Notes under the pieces: generated by a model
The model's input: only the letters and a program-made list of their open reading frames with translations
Database searches by the model: none
Told to the model about the DNA's origin: nothing
Translations under genes and position numbers: made by a program
Shown here: piece after piece, positions 1 to 11,307 of the stretch
How positions within the stretch are numbered: position 1 is the stretch's first letter
How the letters are laid out: each line of letters opens with the position of its first letter
Source of the DNA: JBEVJK01 sp963791325
Lineage (GTDB): Bacteria; Pseudomonadota; Alphaproteobacteria; Rhizobiales; Rhizobiaceae
Assembly (NCBI GenBank): GCA_963791325.1
Contig: CAWBRU010000005.1
Span: 408,406 to 472,405 of the forward strand
Length of the DNA: 64,000 bases
Reading direction: 5' to 3'

Positions 1-360
1 TTTTTCTCCTTCGCGGGCCCGGATCGAAAGCGACCAGCCCGATTTCAACCGATCGGTTACGCCACCTCAGCTGAACGGAAGCTGAACGGACGAGCGCCCT
101 CCGGGGTTCCATCGGCTCTGTGCCGGAGCTTTGTGGCGAAATCGGCGTCGGCCGGGTGATTTTCGTGGACGCCGGCAGAGCCGGTTGCGGCGGCCATCGG
201 CGGGTGGCCACGCGGCGGCGTGACCCGGCAGCCCGTGACCAGGCAGCAGCACTGCCGCCGCCGTCCGCGGGGCGCGGCGCATCGGCCGGACCGGCCACCG
301 GCGATGTCGCAATCGGGCGTCGCCGGCCCGGCGACGTGGGGGGCTGCCCGCTTCTTGCGG
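1..360. other. Gene-free left edge
   Basis: No convincing gene is seen. Open frames here are arginine-, proline- and glycine-rich and exist on both strands over the same bases, as expected for random high-G+C sequence. No ribosome binding site, hairpin with a T-run or repeat was noticed. The stretch lies 3' of the broken cold-shock gene on the minus strand. Confidence 0.5.
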
Positions 361-574
361 TCAGCCGACAGTTAGATTGACAGCCTTGGGGCCTTTCCCC
401 CGCTTGTCCGGCTCGGTTTCGAACGTCACCTTCTGTCCGTCCTCGAGTTCCTGGCAGGCCCGATGCCTGGACTGCCGAGATGTGCACGAACACGTCTTTC
501 TGCCCGTCGTCAGGCGTAATGAAGCCGAATCCTTTGGCATGATTGAAGAATTTAACAGTGCCGGTCTGCGGCAT
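361..574 (-). pseudogene. Cold-shock protein gene broken by a 1-nt frameshift
   Basis: From the ATG at 574 the minus strand reads a normal CspA-type start (MPQTGTVKFFNHAKGFGFIT), with both RNA-binding motifs: RNP1 K-G-F-G-F-I and RNP2 D-V-F-V-H-I. After Q-A-S-G-L the frame is lost. One extra C in the run at about 451-456 moves the rest (LEDGQKVTFETEPDKRGKGP and onward to NLTVG) into the next frame, ending at the stop at 361. Removing one base restores a 70-residue protein, exactly the length of the intact paralogue at 3116-3328. A ribosome binding site (aaggagt) precedes the ATG. It is either a recent pseudogene or a sequencing error; the otherwise perfect family match on both sides of the shift favours a very recent event. 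Confidence 0.8.
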
Positions 575-740
575 TGGGAAACTCCTTTTTCTCCCATTAG
601 CACTCGCCTGCCGGGGCCCATAGCCAGCATGCGTCGGTCGTTCACTGGAGGAGAAGAAACAGTCCCCGCACTGGAGCTATGCCAAAGCCCTCTCTTTGGC
701 GAGGCACCACGCCCGGAATTCCGGGTCGTGGCTCATGCTA

Positions 741-770
741 TTCCAGTCTCCGGGCCGGCAAATACCCGAA
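741..770 (-). promoter_or_regulatory. Conserved upstream element of the broken csp gene
   Basis: This 30-nt block matches 27 of 30 positions of 3488-3517, which lies at nearly the same distance upstream of the intact csp gene (about 160-200 nt from each start codon). It is therefore probably the shared promoter or 5' end of a long cold-shock leader, transcribed on the minus strand. The bases between the two blocks and their start codons are not similar, apart from the ribosome binding sites. A hairpin (707-731, arms around the palindrome cccggaattccggg) lies just inside the putative leader. No -10/-35 pair is assigned with confidence. Confidence 0.45.
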
Positions 771-774
771 AGAC

Positions 775-1550
775 AATTTTCTCCTTTATTTTGCCAGCCT
801 GCACAAGGAAAACTTTTGCGCCGAAATTAGCGGCATATCCGGCGAGAGAAACGACACGCACAACAAGCAATGGCAGCCGCGACACTTGGGCTGCGGCCGC
901 GGCTGCGGCGCTGCTTGCAGCAGACCGGATTTGCCTGCGGCGGCGTCGGCGCCGGGGATGATGGCGCGGTTTGGCGATGATGGCGCGCGCTCGGTTTGCA
1001 GAACTCGGCGAAGATCACGCGCGAGGGGCGGTAGGAACTTATTCTGACAATTTAGCGCTGTTTCGCTAGGCTCGAAGCAACTTGAGCGTGCCGGATGAGC
1101 GGGGCGCAGGACGGTCGGGAGGTTGGTGTGGGGACTATCCGAGGCAGCCCAGGTGACGGCCGTTTGATGCGTCGACCGAGCGTCGGCCCTCGCGGGCGGG
1201 CCGGGCGGAAGATGGATGATTGGATGAGGCAACATTGGAGAATGGAAGGCGGTGTTTAACGTCGGTGCCGATGGCGTGGCGCGCCCTGCGATGCGGCTTG
1301 CGGCCCATAGCAGCGGGACTTTGATTCTAAACCGGTTTCCCCATGGCAGTTGGCTTGAGGCATCGCCGACTGGCGTGAAGCAAGCGGGCTGGTGCACTCC
1401 GCTCTGCTGGGCGGTAGGCGCGGCTTCACCGAAAGTGGGCAAATGGGAGCGGCTGTTGCGAATCCGGAGTGATTGTCGGGAAGGCGAACTGGCGCGTTGA
1501 GTGGCTCGCGGTGCGGCGGCCGATCCAGGAGTTTCGTAGCCCGGGCGCGC
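775..1550. other. Long intergenic stretch without a recognisable gene
   Basis: The bases between the csp upstream element and the tandem array show no supported gene. Long open frames (for example 786-1652 on the minus strand) have low-complexity arginine/proline/alanine composition and no domain I recognise. The right part (from about 1500) resembles decayed array sequence. No terminator or RNA structure stood out. Confidence 0.5.
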
Positions 1551-3018
1551 AACGGACCTAAAGGTCGCCCGAGTATTGACGGCTTGCTGTAAGGCTCGTG
1601 ATACCCCGGCGGCCGAGCGGGGATCTTGTGGTTCAGGGTTGGCATCGTGCATGGCCGCGCCGGCTGCGCCGGGTCGGGTTAGGGGCGCCTGATGTCGATG
1701 TTGTCGGTAAGGTGGTTGCGTGAGACGGAGGTGATTGTCGACAGGGGGTTGCGCGAGGAACTACGCCTCCGTTGCGCAGCTTCGGACTTGTAGGTGACGT
1801 AAAGGTCGGCTGCGCACCGACCGCCGGCTGCAGGCTCTCGATACCCTGGCGGCCGAGCGGAGAGCAATTGGTTCAGCGGGTTCGTGTCGTTTGCTTGGCC
1901 CCGCCGCCGCGCCGAGCGGAGTTGCCGGAGGCCGGGGCGGATGGGAGGTGATTGTGGGGGACGGTTGCGCGAGGAACTGGCTATGCCTCCGTGCGGCAGC
2001 TTCGGACGTGCAGGTGACGTAAAGGTCGCCTGCGCATCGGCCGCCGGCTACAGGCTCTCGATACCCCGGCGGCCGAGCGGAGAGCATTGGTCAGCGGGTT
2101 CGTGATATGCTTGGCCGCGCCGAGCGTAGCTGCCGGACGCTTGGGCGGATGGGAGGTGATTGTCGGCAGGGGTTGCGCGAAGAACAGGCTGCGCTTCCGT
2201 GCGGCAGCTTCGAACGTGCAGGTGACGCAAAGGCCGCCTGCGTGCCGGCCGCCGGCTGCAGGCTTGTGATCCCTCGGGTCGAGTGGAGACGATTTGGTTC
2301 AGCGGATTCGTGTTGTGCTTGGCCGCGCCGAGCGGAGTTGCCGGAGGCCGGGGCGGATTGGAGGTGATGGTCAAGGCGGGTGCGCAAGGAACCGGCTACG
2401 ATTCCGTTGCGGCAGCTTCGAACGTGCAGGTGACGTAAGGGTCGCCTGCGTGCCGGCCGCCGGCTCGTGATAGCCGGGGGTCGAGCGGAGAGCATTGGTC
2501 AGCGGGTTCGTGATGTGCTTGGCCGCACCGCCGCGCCGAGCGGAGCTGCCGGACGCTTGGGCGGATGGGAGGTGATTGTCGGCAGGGGGTTGCGCGAGGA
2601 TCCGGCTACGCCTCCGTTGCGGCAGCTTCGAACGTGCAGGTGACGTAAAGGTCGCCTGCGTGCCGGCCGCCGGCGGCAGGCTCGTGATAGCCGGGGGTCG
2701 AGCGGAGAGCATTGGTCAGCGGGTTCGTGATGTGCTTGGCCGCACCGCCGCGCCGAGCGGAGCTGCCGGACGCTTGGGCGGATGGGAGGTGATTGTCGGC
2801 AGGGGGTTGCGCGAGGATCCGGCTACGCCTCCGTTGCGGCAGCTTCGAACGTGCAGGTGACGTAAAGGTCGCCTGCGTGCCGGCAGCCGGGGCAGGCTCG
2901 TGATACCTTGGGCCGAGCGGAGAGCATTGGTTCAATGGGTTCATGATGTGCTTGGCCGCGCCACCGCGCCGAGCGAAGTTGCCTGACGCCTGGTACGGAT
3001 GGGAGGTGATTGTCGGCA
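1551..3018. repeat. Tandem array of ~210-bp repeats between two csp paralogues
   Basis: Six clear copies and one degraded leading copy lie head to tail. The landmark aggtgacgtaaaggtcgcc, or a close variant, starts at 1792, 2012, 2220, 2428, 2638 and 2855, giving periods of 220, 208, 208, 210 and 217 bp. A worn version sits at 1551-1570. About 206 nt from 2462 and from 2679 (offset 217) are identical as read, so the right-hand end duplicated most recently. Each unit also carries gtgattgtcggcaggggg, a cggccgccggc palindrome-rich core, and a variable ccgccgcgccgagcgg segment. Unit lengths are mostly not multiples of three and the frame changes from copy to copy, so the array is very unlikely to encode protein. 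There are no unique spacers, so it is not CRISPR. Confidence 0.9.
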
Positions 3019-3052
3019 TGCCGACAAACAGGCTGCCCGGCAGCATGCCAAC

Positions 3053-3081
3053 AAAAAAGGCACGGCTGAACGCCGTGCCTT
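3053..3081 (-). terminator. Rho-independent terminator of the intact csp gene
   Basis: On the minus strand a seven-bp G+C-rich stem (ggcacgg at 3059-3065 pairs with ccgtgcc at 3073-3079) closes a seven-base loop. It is extended by A-T pairs and followed by six Ts, complementary to 3053-3058. It lies 35 nt past the csp stop codon, in the right orientation. A separate 16-bp perfect palindrome, tgtcggcatgccgaca (3011-3026), marks the boundary with the repeat array. Confidence 0.9.
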
Positions 3082-3115
3082 CCTGGAGACGCCGGACGTG
3101 CCGGCGGCCGACCGA

Positions 3116-3328
3116 TCAGGCCGCGCGCAGATTGACCGCTTTGGGGCCCTTGCCCATGCGGTCGGGCTCGACGTCGAAGGTGACCTTCTGGCCATCGACG
3201 AGGGTGCGCAGGCCGGAAGCCTCGATCGCCGAGATGTGGACGAACACATCCTTGGCGCCGCCGTCCGGCGTGATGAAACCGAAGCCTTTGGTCGCGTTGA
3301 AGAATTTTACGGTGCCGGTCTGGGCCAT
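3116..3328 (-). CDS. Cold-shock protein, CspA family
   Basis: A 70-residue single cold-shock domain. Members of this family bind single-stranded RNA or DNA and melt mRNA structure, in cold shock or in stationary phase. RNP1 (K-G-F-G-F-I, residues 14-19) and RNP2 (D-V-F-V-H-I, 27-32) are intact, and the length is standard. The start is supported by a ribosome binding site (aaggag) 8-12 nt upstream. A hairpin (3430-3445, arms ccccgc/gcgggg) lies in the probable leader. The conserved element at 3488-3517 suggests the long 5' untranslated region usual for csp mRNAs. A strong terminator at 3053-3081 makes it monocistronic. The frameshifted paralogue at 361-574 lies beyond the repeat array on the same strand. 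Confidence 0.95.
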   Translation of the reverse strand: MAQTGTVKFFNATKGFGFITPDGGAKDVFVHISAIEASGLRTLVDGQKVTFDVEPDRMGKGPKAVNLRAA

Positions 3329-3487
3329 GCGGGGGGAACTCCTTCACCCGTTGCAGTTTGTCTCGTCCGGGCAACCGCGCCGCGGACATCCTGGTTCATT
3401 GGCGGTCATGCATTTTCGCACGAATAACCCCCCGCCAAAGCGGGGCCGTCAGAGATTCACAGTGTCGGGGAAAGGGTCGATCAAACG

Positions 3488-3517
3488 TTCCAGTCTCCGG
3501 GACAGCAAATGCCCGAA
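3488..3517 (-). promoter_or_regulatory. Conserved upstream element of the intact csp gene
   Basis: This is the second copy of the 30-nt block at 741-770 (ttccagtctccggg followed by two substitutions, then caaat-cccgaa). It lies about 160 nt upstream of the csp start on the same strand. The rest of 3329-3701, which separates csp from the divergent gene at 3702, holds no gene. It contains the leader hairpin at 3430-3445 and presumably the promoter of the rightward gene. Confidence 0.45.
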
Positions 3518-3701
3518 CCCCAAAAGTATGGCATGGAACCTCCGGGCTTGCAAGTTCATGCCACAAATTCAGAGGCTTGCAGCCGGCTCAACAATTTGCC
3601 GGGAATTTGCTGCCGGGTAAGCGACCCGGACGGCCCGCTGCCCGGCGCCGGCGCCCGCCGCAGCTTGACCCGGCGAGATTCGGCGATCAACTTCGCAGCC
3701 G

Positions 3702-4952
3702 ATGAAATTTCCGTTGGTCACCCTTGTCGCGGCGGTTGCTGCGCTCTTTGCCGCAGCGGGGCCGGGCCTTGCCGACGCGCAAGCCGATGCCGAGGCGCTG
3801 TTTGCAGCCGAAACCGTCGCCACGCGCGCCGCGGCCATCGATGCGCTGGAGAACGCCGACCCGCGCGACCCGATCGTGCCCTATGCGCTGGGCGCCGGCC
3901 AGTTCTTCGCCGCCGTCGAAGGGCTCGGGCAGGCGCTCAACCGGCACGGCTTCGAGCCGCCGCGGTCGTTCCTTCTGCCGCTTCTTGAGCTGCCGGTGCC
4001 GCCGCGGGCCGAGCCGGAGCCGCTCACCTATGACGGCTTTCGCGATATCCTCGTCGCCTTCCGCGACGGCCTGCAAAATGCCGCCGACACCCTCGACACG
4101 GTGCCCGCCGACGCCGAGATCGGACTGGTCGTCGATTTCGGCAAGTTCGCGCTCGACCTCGACGGCGACGGCACCCTGTCGCCGTCGGAGAGCCTGGCCG
4201 CCGTCATCGCCGCGCTCGGCCCCGCACGGGCCGGACCGCCGGCGCCGCTGGTGTTCCGGTTCGACCGGGCCGACGGCTACTGGCTGCAGGGCTACGCCGA
4301 GCTGCTCACGGCGCTGGTCGATTTCTGGCTCGCCCATGATTTTCAGAACGCCTTCGACGCCAGCTTCCAGGCCGTTTTCCCGCGCGCCGGGCTGCCGCTG
4401 CAGGAGGCGCTGGTGCCGCCGGCCAATCTCGCCGACCCCGGCCTGCTTCTGTCGGAGTGGCGGCTGGCCGACATGGTCTCCTTCTTCCATCTGATCAACT
4501 GGCAGGTGATCGAGCCCGAACGGCGGCAGACGGCGCGGCTGAAGCTGCTCGAGGTCATCCGGCTGTCGCGCGAAACCTGGAAGGCCGTGCTCGCCGAGAC
4601 CGACAATGACCGCGAATGGCTGCCCGGCCCGCAGCAGAAGGGCGTTCATCCGCTCACCGGGCTGGAGGTCGGCGAAGCCCAGCTCGCCGCCTGGCAGCGG
4701 GCGCTGCAGATGGCCGAGGACCTCTTGGAAGGCCGCGTGCTGCTGCCGCATTTCCGCATCGCCGAGAGCGGCATCAATATGCGCGCCTTCTTCGAGGCGC
4801 CGCAGCCCTTCGACCTCGTGCTGGCCATCACCGGGCCAGGCGTCGTCCCCTATCTGGAGAAGGGAACCCTCTTGACCGCAGCGGAGTTCGACAGCCTTCG
4901 CCAACAGTTCGGCACCCCGGGGCTGCTGCCCTTCGCGCTGTGGTTCAACTAA
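3702..4952 (+). CDS. Secreted protein of unknown function with one EF-hand loop
   Basis: A 416-residue protein I do not recognise. Residues 1-24 form a Sec signal peptide (hydrophobic A/V/L core, likely cut after A-D-A), so it is probably periplasmic or secreted. Residues 152-163 (DLDGDGTLSPSE) match the canonical 12-residue EF-hand calcium loop at positions 1, 3, 5, 6, 8 and 12. Only one loop is present. The rest is a leucine- and alanine-rich, probably alpha-helical body without transmembrane segments. It stands alone, divergent from csp and 37 nt upstream of uvrB, which has no obvious functional link. Calcium binding is inferred from the motif only. Confidence 0.75.
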   Translation: MKFPLVTLVAAVAALFAAAGPGLADAQADAEALFAAETVATRAAAIDALENADPRDPIVPYALGAGQFFAAVEGLGQALNRHGFEPPRSFLLPLLELPVPPRAEPEPLTYDGFRDILVAFRDGLQNAADTLDTVPADAEIGLVVDFGKFALDLDGDGTLSPSESLAAVIAALGPARAGPPAPLVFRFDRADGYWLQGYAELLTALVDFWLAHDFQNAFDASFQAVFPRAGLPLQEALVPPANLADPGLLLSEWRLADMVSFFHLINWQVIEPERRQTARLKLLEVIRLSRETWKAVLAETDNDREWLPGPQQKGVHPLTGLEVGEAQLAAWQRALQMAEDLLEGRVLLPHFRIAESGINMRAFFEAPQPFDLVLAITGPGVVPYLEKGTLLTAAEFDSLRQQFGTPGLLPFALWFN

Positions 4953-4989
4953 CTTCCTGACAGCCTGCTGTCAGCAGCCGGCTCTTCCC

Positions 4990-8085
<3,096 letters not shown>

Positions 8086-8131
8086 TCCGCGACTGCCTAT
8101 CGGGCATGCCGGCCGCATCCGGGGTGGAGAT

Positions 8132-8566
8132 ATGAAGAACCTCTTGCTCACCTGGCAATTCTGGGCAGTGCTGTCGGCGGGGTTTGCCGCGCTGACCGCG
8201 ATCTTCGCCAAGGTCGGCGTCGAGAACGTCAATTCGGACTTCGCCACGTTCGTCCGGACGGTGGTCATTCTCGCCACGGTCGCGGCGATCCTCGCCGTCT
8301 CCGGCGGCTGGCAGGCCCCCGGCAGCGTGGCGCCGCGCAGCTGGGCTTTCCTGTTGCTTTCCGGCTTGGCCACCGGCGCCTCCTGGCTCTGCTATTTCCG
8401 GGCATTGAAGCTTGGCGATGCGGCGCGCGTGGCGCCGATCGACAAGCTGAGCGTCGTGCTGGTGGCTTTGTTTGCGGTCGTCTTCCTCGGCGAAAGGCTG
8501 TCGGCTGCCAGCTGGGCCGGCGTCGCGCTGATCGCCGCCGGGGCGATGCTGGTGGCCGCGGGCTGA
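8132..8566 (+). CDS. EamA/DMT-family transporter, half-size
   Basis: A 144-residue inner-membrane protein with about five hydrophobic helices (roughly residues 8-27, 40-58, 71-91, 105-121 and 127-143). This is one EamA repeat of the drug/metabolite transporter superfamily; full-size members have two repeats and ten helices, so this one probably works as a dimer. The motif A-R-V-A-P-I-D-K-L-S before helix 4 is typical of the family. ATG 8132 is preferred over upstream starts because of the ribosome binding site ggggtggaga just before it. The substrate is unknown. It follows uvrB by 46 nt, in the same direction. Confidence 0.85.
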   Translation: MKNLLLTWQFWAVLSAGFAALTAIFAKVGVENVNSDFATFVRTVVILATVAAILAVSGGWQAPGSVAPRSWAFLLLSGLATGASWLCYFRALKLGDAARVAPIDKLSVVLVALFAVVFLGERLSAASWAGVALIAAGAMLVAAG

Positions 8567-8621
8567 AACAGTTCGTCCCGGCCGGAGTTTGGGTGTTTTC
8601 CGCCTCAGCCCGGAGTTTGCG

Positions 8622-9248
8622 ATGGCCGACAAGAAACTCTCCGCCTTTGCCCTCAATTGTTCGCTGAAGGCGAGCAGCGACGAGGAGGAAAGCTCGACCG
8701 ACCGCCTGCTGTCCGATCTCGGCGCCGCGCTCAAGGCGCATGGGGTGCGGGTGAGCCGGCCGGTGCGGGCGGCCGACTTCGACATCAAGCCGGGTGTCTT
8801 GTCCAACCAAGGCGACGGTGATGCCTGGCCTGGGATCCGCCGGAAAATCCTGGCCGCCGACATCTTTCTCTTCGGCATGCCGATCTGGCTCGGCCATCCA
8901 TCGAGCGTTGCCAAGCGGGTAATGGAGCGGATGGATGCCTTTCTCGACGAGACCGATGCCAAGGGGCGCATGCCCGCGGCGGGCAAGGTGGCGCTGGTCG
9001 CGGTGGTCGGCAATGAGGACGGCGCGCATCACTGCCACGCGGCGACCTTCCAGGCGCTCAACGATGTCGGCTTCACCGTGCCGGCCAATGCCGGCGTCTA
9101 CTGGGTCGGTCAGGCCATGGGCGACGTCAACTATGTCGACCTGCCGGGAACGCCGCCGGCGGTCGTCGAGATGATCCGGATGGCCGCCGCCAATGCAGCG
9201 CACCTGGCGCAGCTCTTATCCAAGGAACGCTACCCCGGAGTTGGCTGA
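8622..9248 (+). CDS. Flavodoxin-like NAD(P)H-dependent FMN reductase family protein
   Basis: A 208-residue protein with the flavodoxin-type fold: a phosphate-binding start (A-L-N-C-S-L-K), then F-G-M-P-I-W-L-G-H-P-S-S near the middle, the FMN-contact loop of this family, then a V-A-L-V-A-V-V-G-N-E strand. It is probably a cytoplasmic FMN-dependent reductase of quinones or similar electrophiles; the substrate cannot be read. The start at 8622 follows a cggag ribosome binding site, and the longer reading from 8589 lacks one. It lies 55 nt after the EamA gene, so the two may be co-transcribed. Confidence 0.8.
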   Translation: MADKKLSAFALNCSLKASSDEEESSTDRLLSDLGAALKAHGVRVSRPVRAADFDIKPGVLSNQGDGDAWPGIRRKILAADIFLFGMPIWLGHPSSVAKRVMERMDAFLDETDAKGRMPAAGKVALVAVVGNEDGAHHCHAATFQALNDVGFTVPANAGVYWVGQAMGDVNYVDLPGTPPAVVEMIRMAAANAAHLAQLLSKERYPGVG

Positions 9249-9329
9249 TGCGACAGCGGCTGGCAGCCCGGCCGGGACGGATAAGCGCCTTTTCGATGCG
9301 GGGTCCGCACCCAATCCCCTGGAATTGAT

Positions 9330-10142
9330 CTAGCCGCGATAGGCCGGGTAATTTGGCGGGTCGCTCGTCTCCCGCACCTGCCGACGCCGGATCTCGGACC
9401 GGGAGGCCCGGGACGGACCTTCGCCGCGCACCGAAAGGGCGTCGGCGATCATGACATGGGTCATGGCATCCAGGATCTCGCCGCAGGGCTCGTTGGGCCA
9501 GGCGAACACGGCATCGAGGAGAACGCCGAACGCGACGCCATGACAGACGAAGTCGATCTCCAGCAGCCAGTTGCGCAGCGGCTGTCCCGCAGGCGGCACG
9601 GGCGCGTCCGGCAGCTCGTGCAGCTGCGACACATAGATCGAGGCCGGCTCGGCATTGTCGATGCCTTGACGGGCGAAGGCGGCCAGTGCGTCGCTCCGGT
9701 AGTGGCGGAGCAAGGCGTCGCTGTCGGGCCGTTCGGGCGCGTGAAGGAAGCCGCCCACCCAGGCCGACCGGTTGCGCTGGTCGATGACCAGCGCGGTGAC
9801 GTGGAAGCGCCTGGGGCGCCGGCCCAGCCGGTCGGGAGCGAATGCCTGCCAGTCGAGGCAGCGCCCGGTGACCGGCTCGGCGATATAGCGGTCGATCCTT
9901 TCGCGGGCGAGATAGCTGCCGTCGCTCAGCATGCACTCCTCGCCGCGCTGCACCCACAGGCGGCGCAGCTCGCCGGCGCTCAGGCCGTGGGTGCGCAGCC
10001 GCTCCAGGGACGCACGGGTGCGGGCTTCGGCATAGGCTTCGGCCGTGCCGCGATCCGCAAACCCGATGACGAGATGACGTCCGGCGGGCGCGTCGGCGCG
10101 GGTGCGGTCGATGACTATGACGGCGGGGGCTGAACCGGACAT
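9330..10142 (-). CDS. Conserved-looking hypothetical protein
   Basis: A 270-residue protein without recognised domains, signal peptide or membrane helix, so presumably cytoplasmic. It is arginine- and alanine-rich, with a central segment of mixed hydrophobic strands (L-E-I-D-F-V-C-H-G-V-A-F-G-V-L-L) and a charged C-terminus (R-S-E-I-R-R-R-Q-V-R). It lies convergent to the reductase at 8622 and downstream of the sugar ABC permease on the same strand. A dispersed hairpin repeat (10217-10321) lies just upstream, so it is probably a separate transcription unit. The frame is supported by codon-position bias and by competing frames being poorer; function unknown. Confidence 0.6.
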   Translation of the reverse strand: MSGSAPAVIVIDRTRADAPAGRHLVIGFADRGTAEAYAEARTRASLERLRTHGLSAGELRRLWVQRGEECMLSDGSYLARERIDRYIAEPVTGRCLDWQAFAPDRLGRRPRRFHVTALVIDQRNRSAWVGGFLHAPERPDSDALLRHYRSDALAAFARQGIDNAEPASIYVSQLHELPDAPVPPAGQPLRNWLLEIDFVCHGVAFGVLLDAVFAWPNEPCGEILDAMTHVMIADALSVRGEGPSRASRSEIRRRQVRETSDPPNYPAYRG

Positions 10143-10216
10143 AGCCCAGCCATGGTTGCAGCGAAGCGGAAATGACGCAAGGGAAGATGCCGGGACCAGC
10201 CTACCTCCGTCAAATT

Positions 10217-10321
10217 GGAGCGCATCGGATCACCCTTTCTTCGAATCGGCGCTCCCCTCCAAGTCTTTGTTTTTCCGCAATTCCGGACGGAAAACCGGGG
10301 CCACTTTTCCGGGAATTGCCC
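10217..10321. repeat. Dispersed palindromic repeat, copy 1
   Basis: A ~105-bp element ending in a hairpin: arm gcaattccgg (10277-10286) pairs with ccgggaattgc (10309-10319) around a loop containing ggaaaaccg and ccactttt. The same element, including its left part (cggatcacc, a run of Ts, gctccc-ctaagtctttgttttt), recurs at 60786-60890. A shorter inverted copy is at 44177-44231. The element directly abuts the stop codon of the ABC permease at 10321. Related palindromes are frequent between genes in Hyphomicrobiales. They may act as mRNA 3' stabilisers or terminators, but this is inferred. Confidence 0.8.
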
Positions 10322-11307
10322 TAGCGGTCCTCGATGATGCGCAGATAGGCGGCGGTGACCAGAAGCACGATCAGGCCGAACAGAATGCGCCGCGACCCTT
10401 CCGGCATCTGCAGGATGGTGAGCAGGGTGGTGAGCACCGTCAGGATCAAGGCGCCGACGATGGTGCCGGTGTAGCCGCCGCGGCCGCCGAAGATCGAGGT
10501 GCCGCCGATCACCGCAGCCGCGACCGACGGCAGTAGCAAGGGTTCGGCCAGGGACAGGGAAGGGGCCTTGATCAGGCCGATATAGAGCAAGCCGGCGATG
10601 CCGGCGAGCAAGGCGGAAAACAGGTAGAGGACGAGGATCACCTGCCAATAGAGCACACCCGACAAGCGCGCCGCCCGCTCGTTGTCGCCGACCGCATAGA
10701 GCAGGCGGCCGAAGCCGGTCCGGTTCAGCGTGAAGATGATCAGGGCGGCGACCGGTACGAACAGGATCAGCGCATTGGGGATACCGTAGCTGAGGCCGGT
10801 GCCGAGCCAGGCAAGCACCGGCGGGATCTTGGCGCCGGCGGCAATGACCGTGCGCTGGTAGACCTGCAGGCAGCCGGTGCCGACCAGGCTGGTGCCCAGC
10901 GTCATGATCAGCGGGTGGACGCGGAAGACGCCGACACCGATGCCGTTGGCAAGGCCGATCAGCACGGCGGGGACCAGGGCGAGCGCAATGGCCGTGGCCG
11001 GATCATGGTTGACGACCTGGGTGGCCATGATGAAGGCGCTCATCGTGGCAACCGTGCTCACCGAGAGATCGATGCCGCCGGTCAGCATGGTCATCGTCTG
11101 ACAGCCGGCGAGGATGGCGAGCGGGATGGCGAACTTCACCGTGTTGGCCAGCCAGCGTTCGTTGACGATGCCCGGCCTCAGCACCTGCAGCACGATGACC
11201 AGCACGGCCAAGAGGATGATCAGCGGGATCAGCGGATAGTCGCTCATCAGGCGGCGCAGGCGCCGGCCGAGCGAAGGGGCGGACGCGTCGGCGGCGGCGT
11301 TGCTCAT
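10321..11307 (-). CDS. Sugar ABC transporter permease (CUT2/ribose type), second subunit
   Basis: A 328-residue inner-membrane permease of the RbsC/BPD_transp_2 family with about nine helices. The family signature loop appears as G-L-A-N-G-I-G-V-G-V-F-R-V-H-P-L-I-M-T-L, and the cytoplasmic G-G-T-S-I-F-G-G-R-G-G segment is present. The start at 11307 (MSNAAADASAP) overlaps the preceding permease gene by 4 nt (ATGA), indicating translational coupling. With the permease at 11304-12278 it should form the heterodimeric channel powered by the ATPase at 12275. It is the last gene of the operon; its stop touches repeat copy 1. Confidence 0.93.
   Translation of the reverse strand: MSNAAADASAPSLGRRLRRLMSDYPLIPLIILLAVLVIVLQVLRPGIVNERWLANTVKFAIPLAILAGCQTMTMLTGGIDLSVSTVATMSAFIMATQVVNHDPATAIALALVPAVLIGLANGIGVGVFRVHPLIMTLGTSLVGTGCLQVYQRTVIAAGAKIPPVLAWLGTGLSYGIPNALILFVPVAALIIFTLNRTGFGRLLYAVGDNERAARLSGVLYWQVILVLYLFSALLAGIAGLLYIGLIKAPSLSLAEPLLLPSVAAAVIGGTSIFGGRGGYTGTIVGALILTVLTTLLTILQMPEGSRRILFGLIVLLVTAAYLRIIEDR

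Noticed and set aside
1551..3018. CRISPR array
   Set aside because: Repeat units are ~210 bp, directly adjoining, without unique spacers, and no cas genes are present.
2371..3389. Open minus-strand frames through the tandem array giving repetitive peptides
   Set aside because: They exist only because the array lacks stops on that strand; the frame changes between units of 208, 210, 217 and 220 bp, there is no ribosome binding site, and composition is arginine/proline/alanine-rich.
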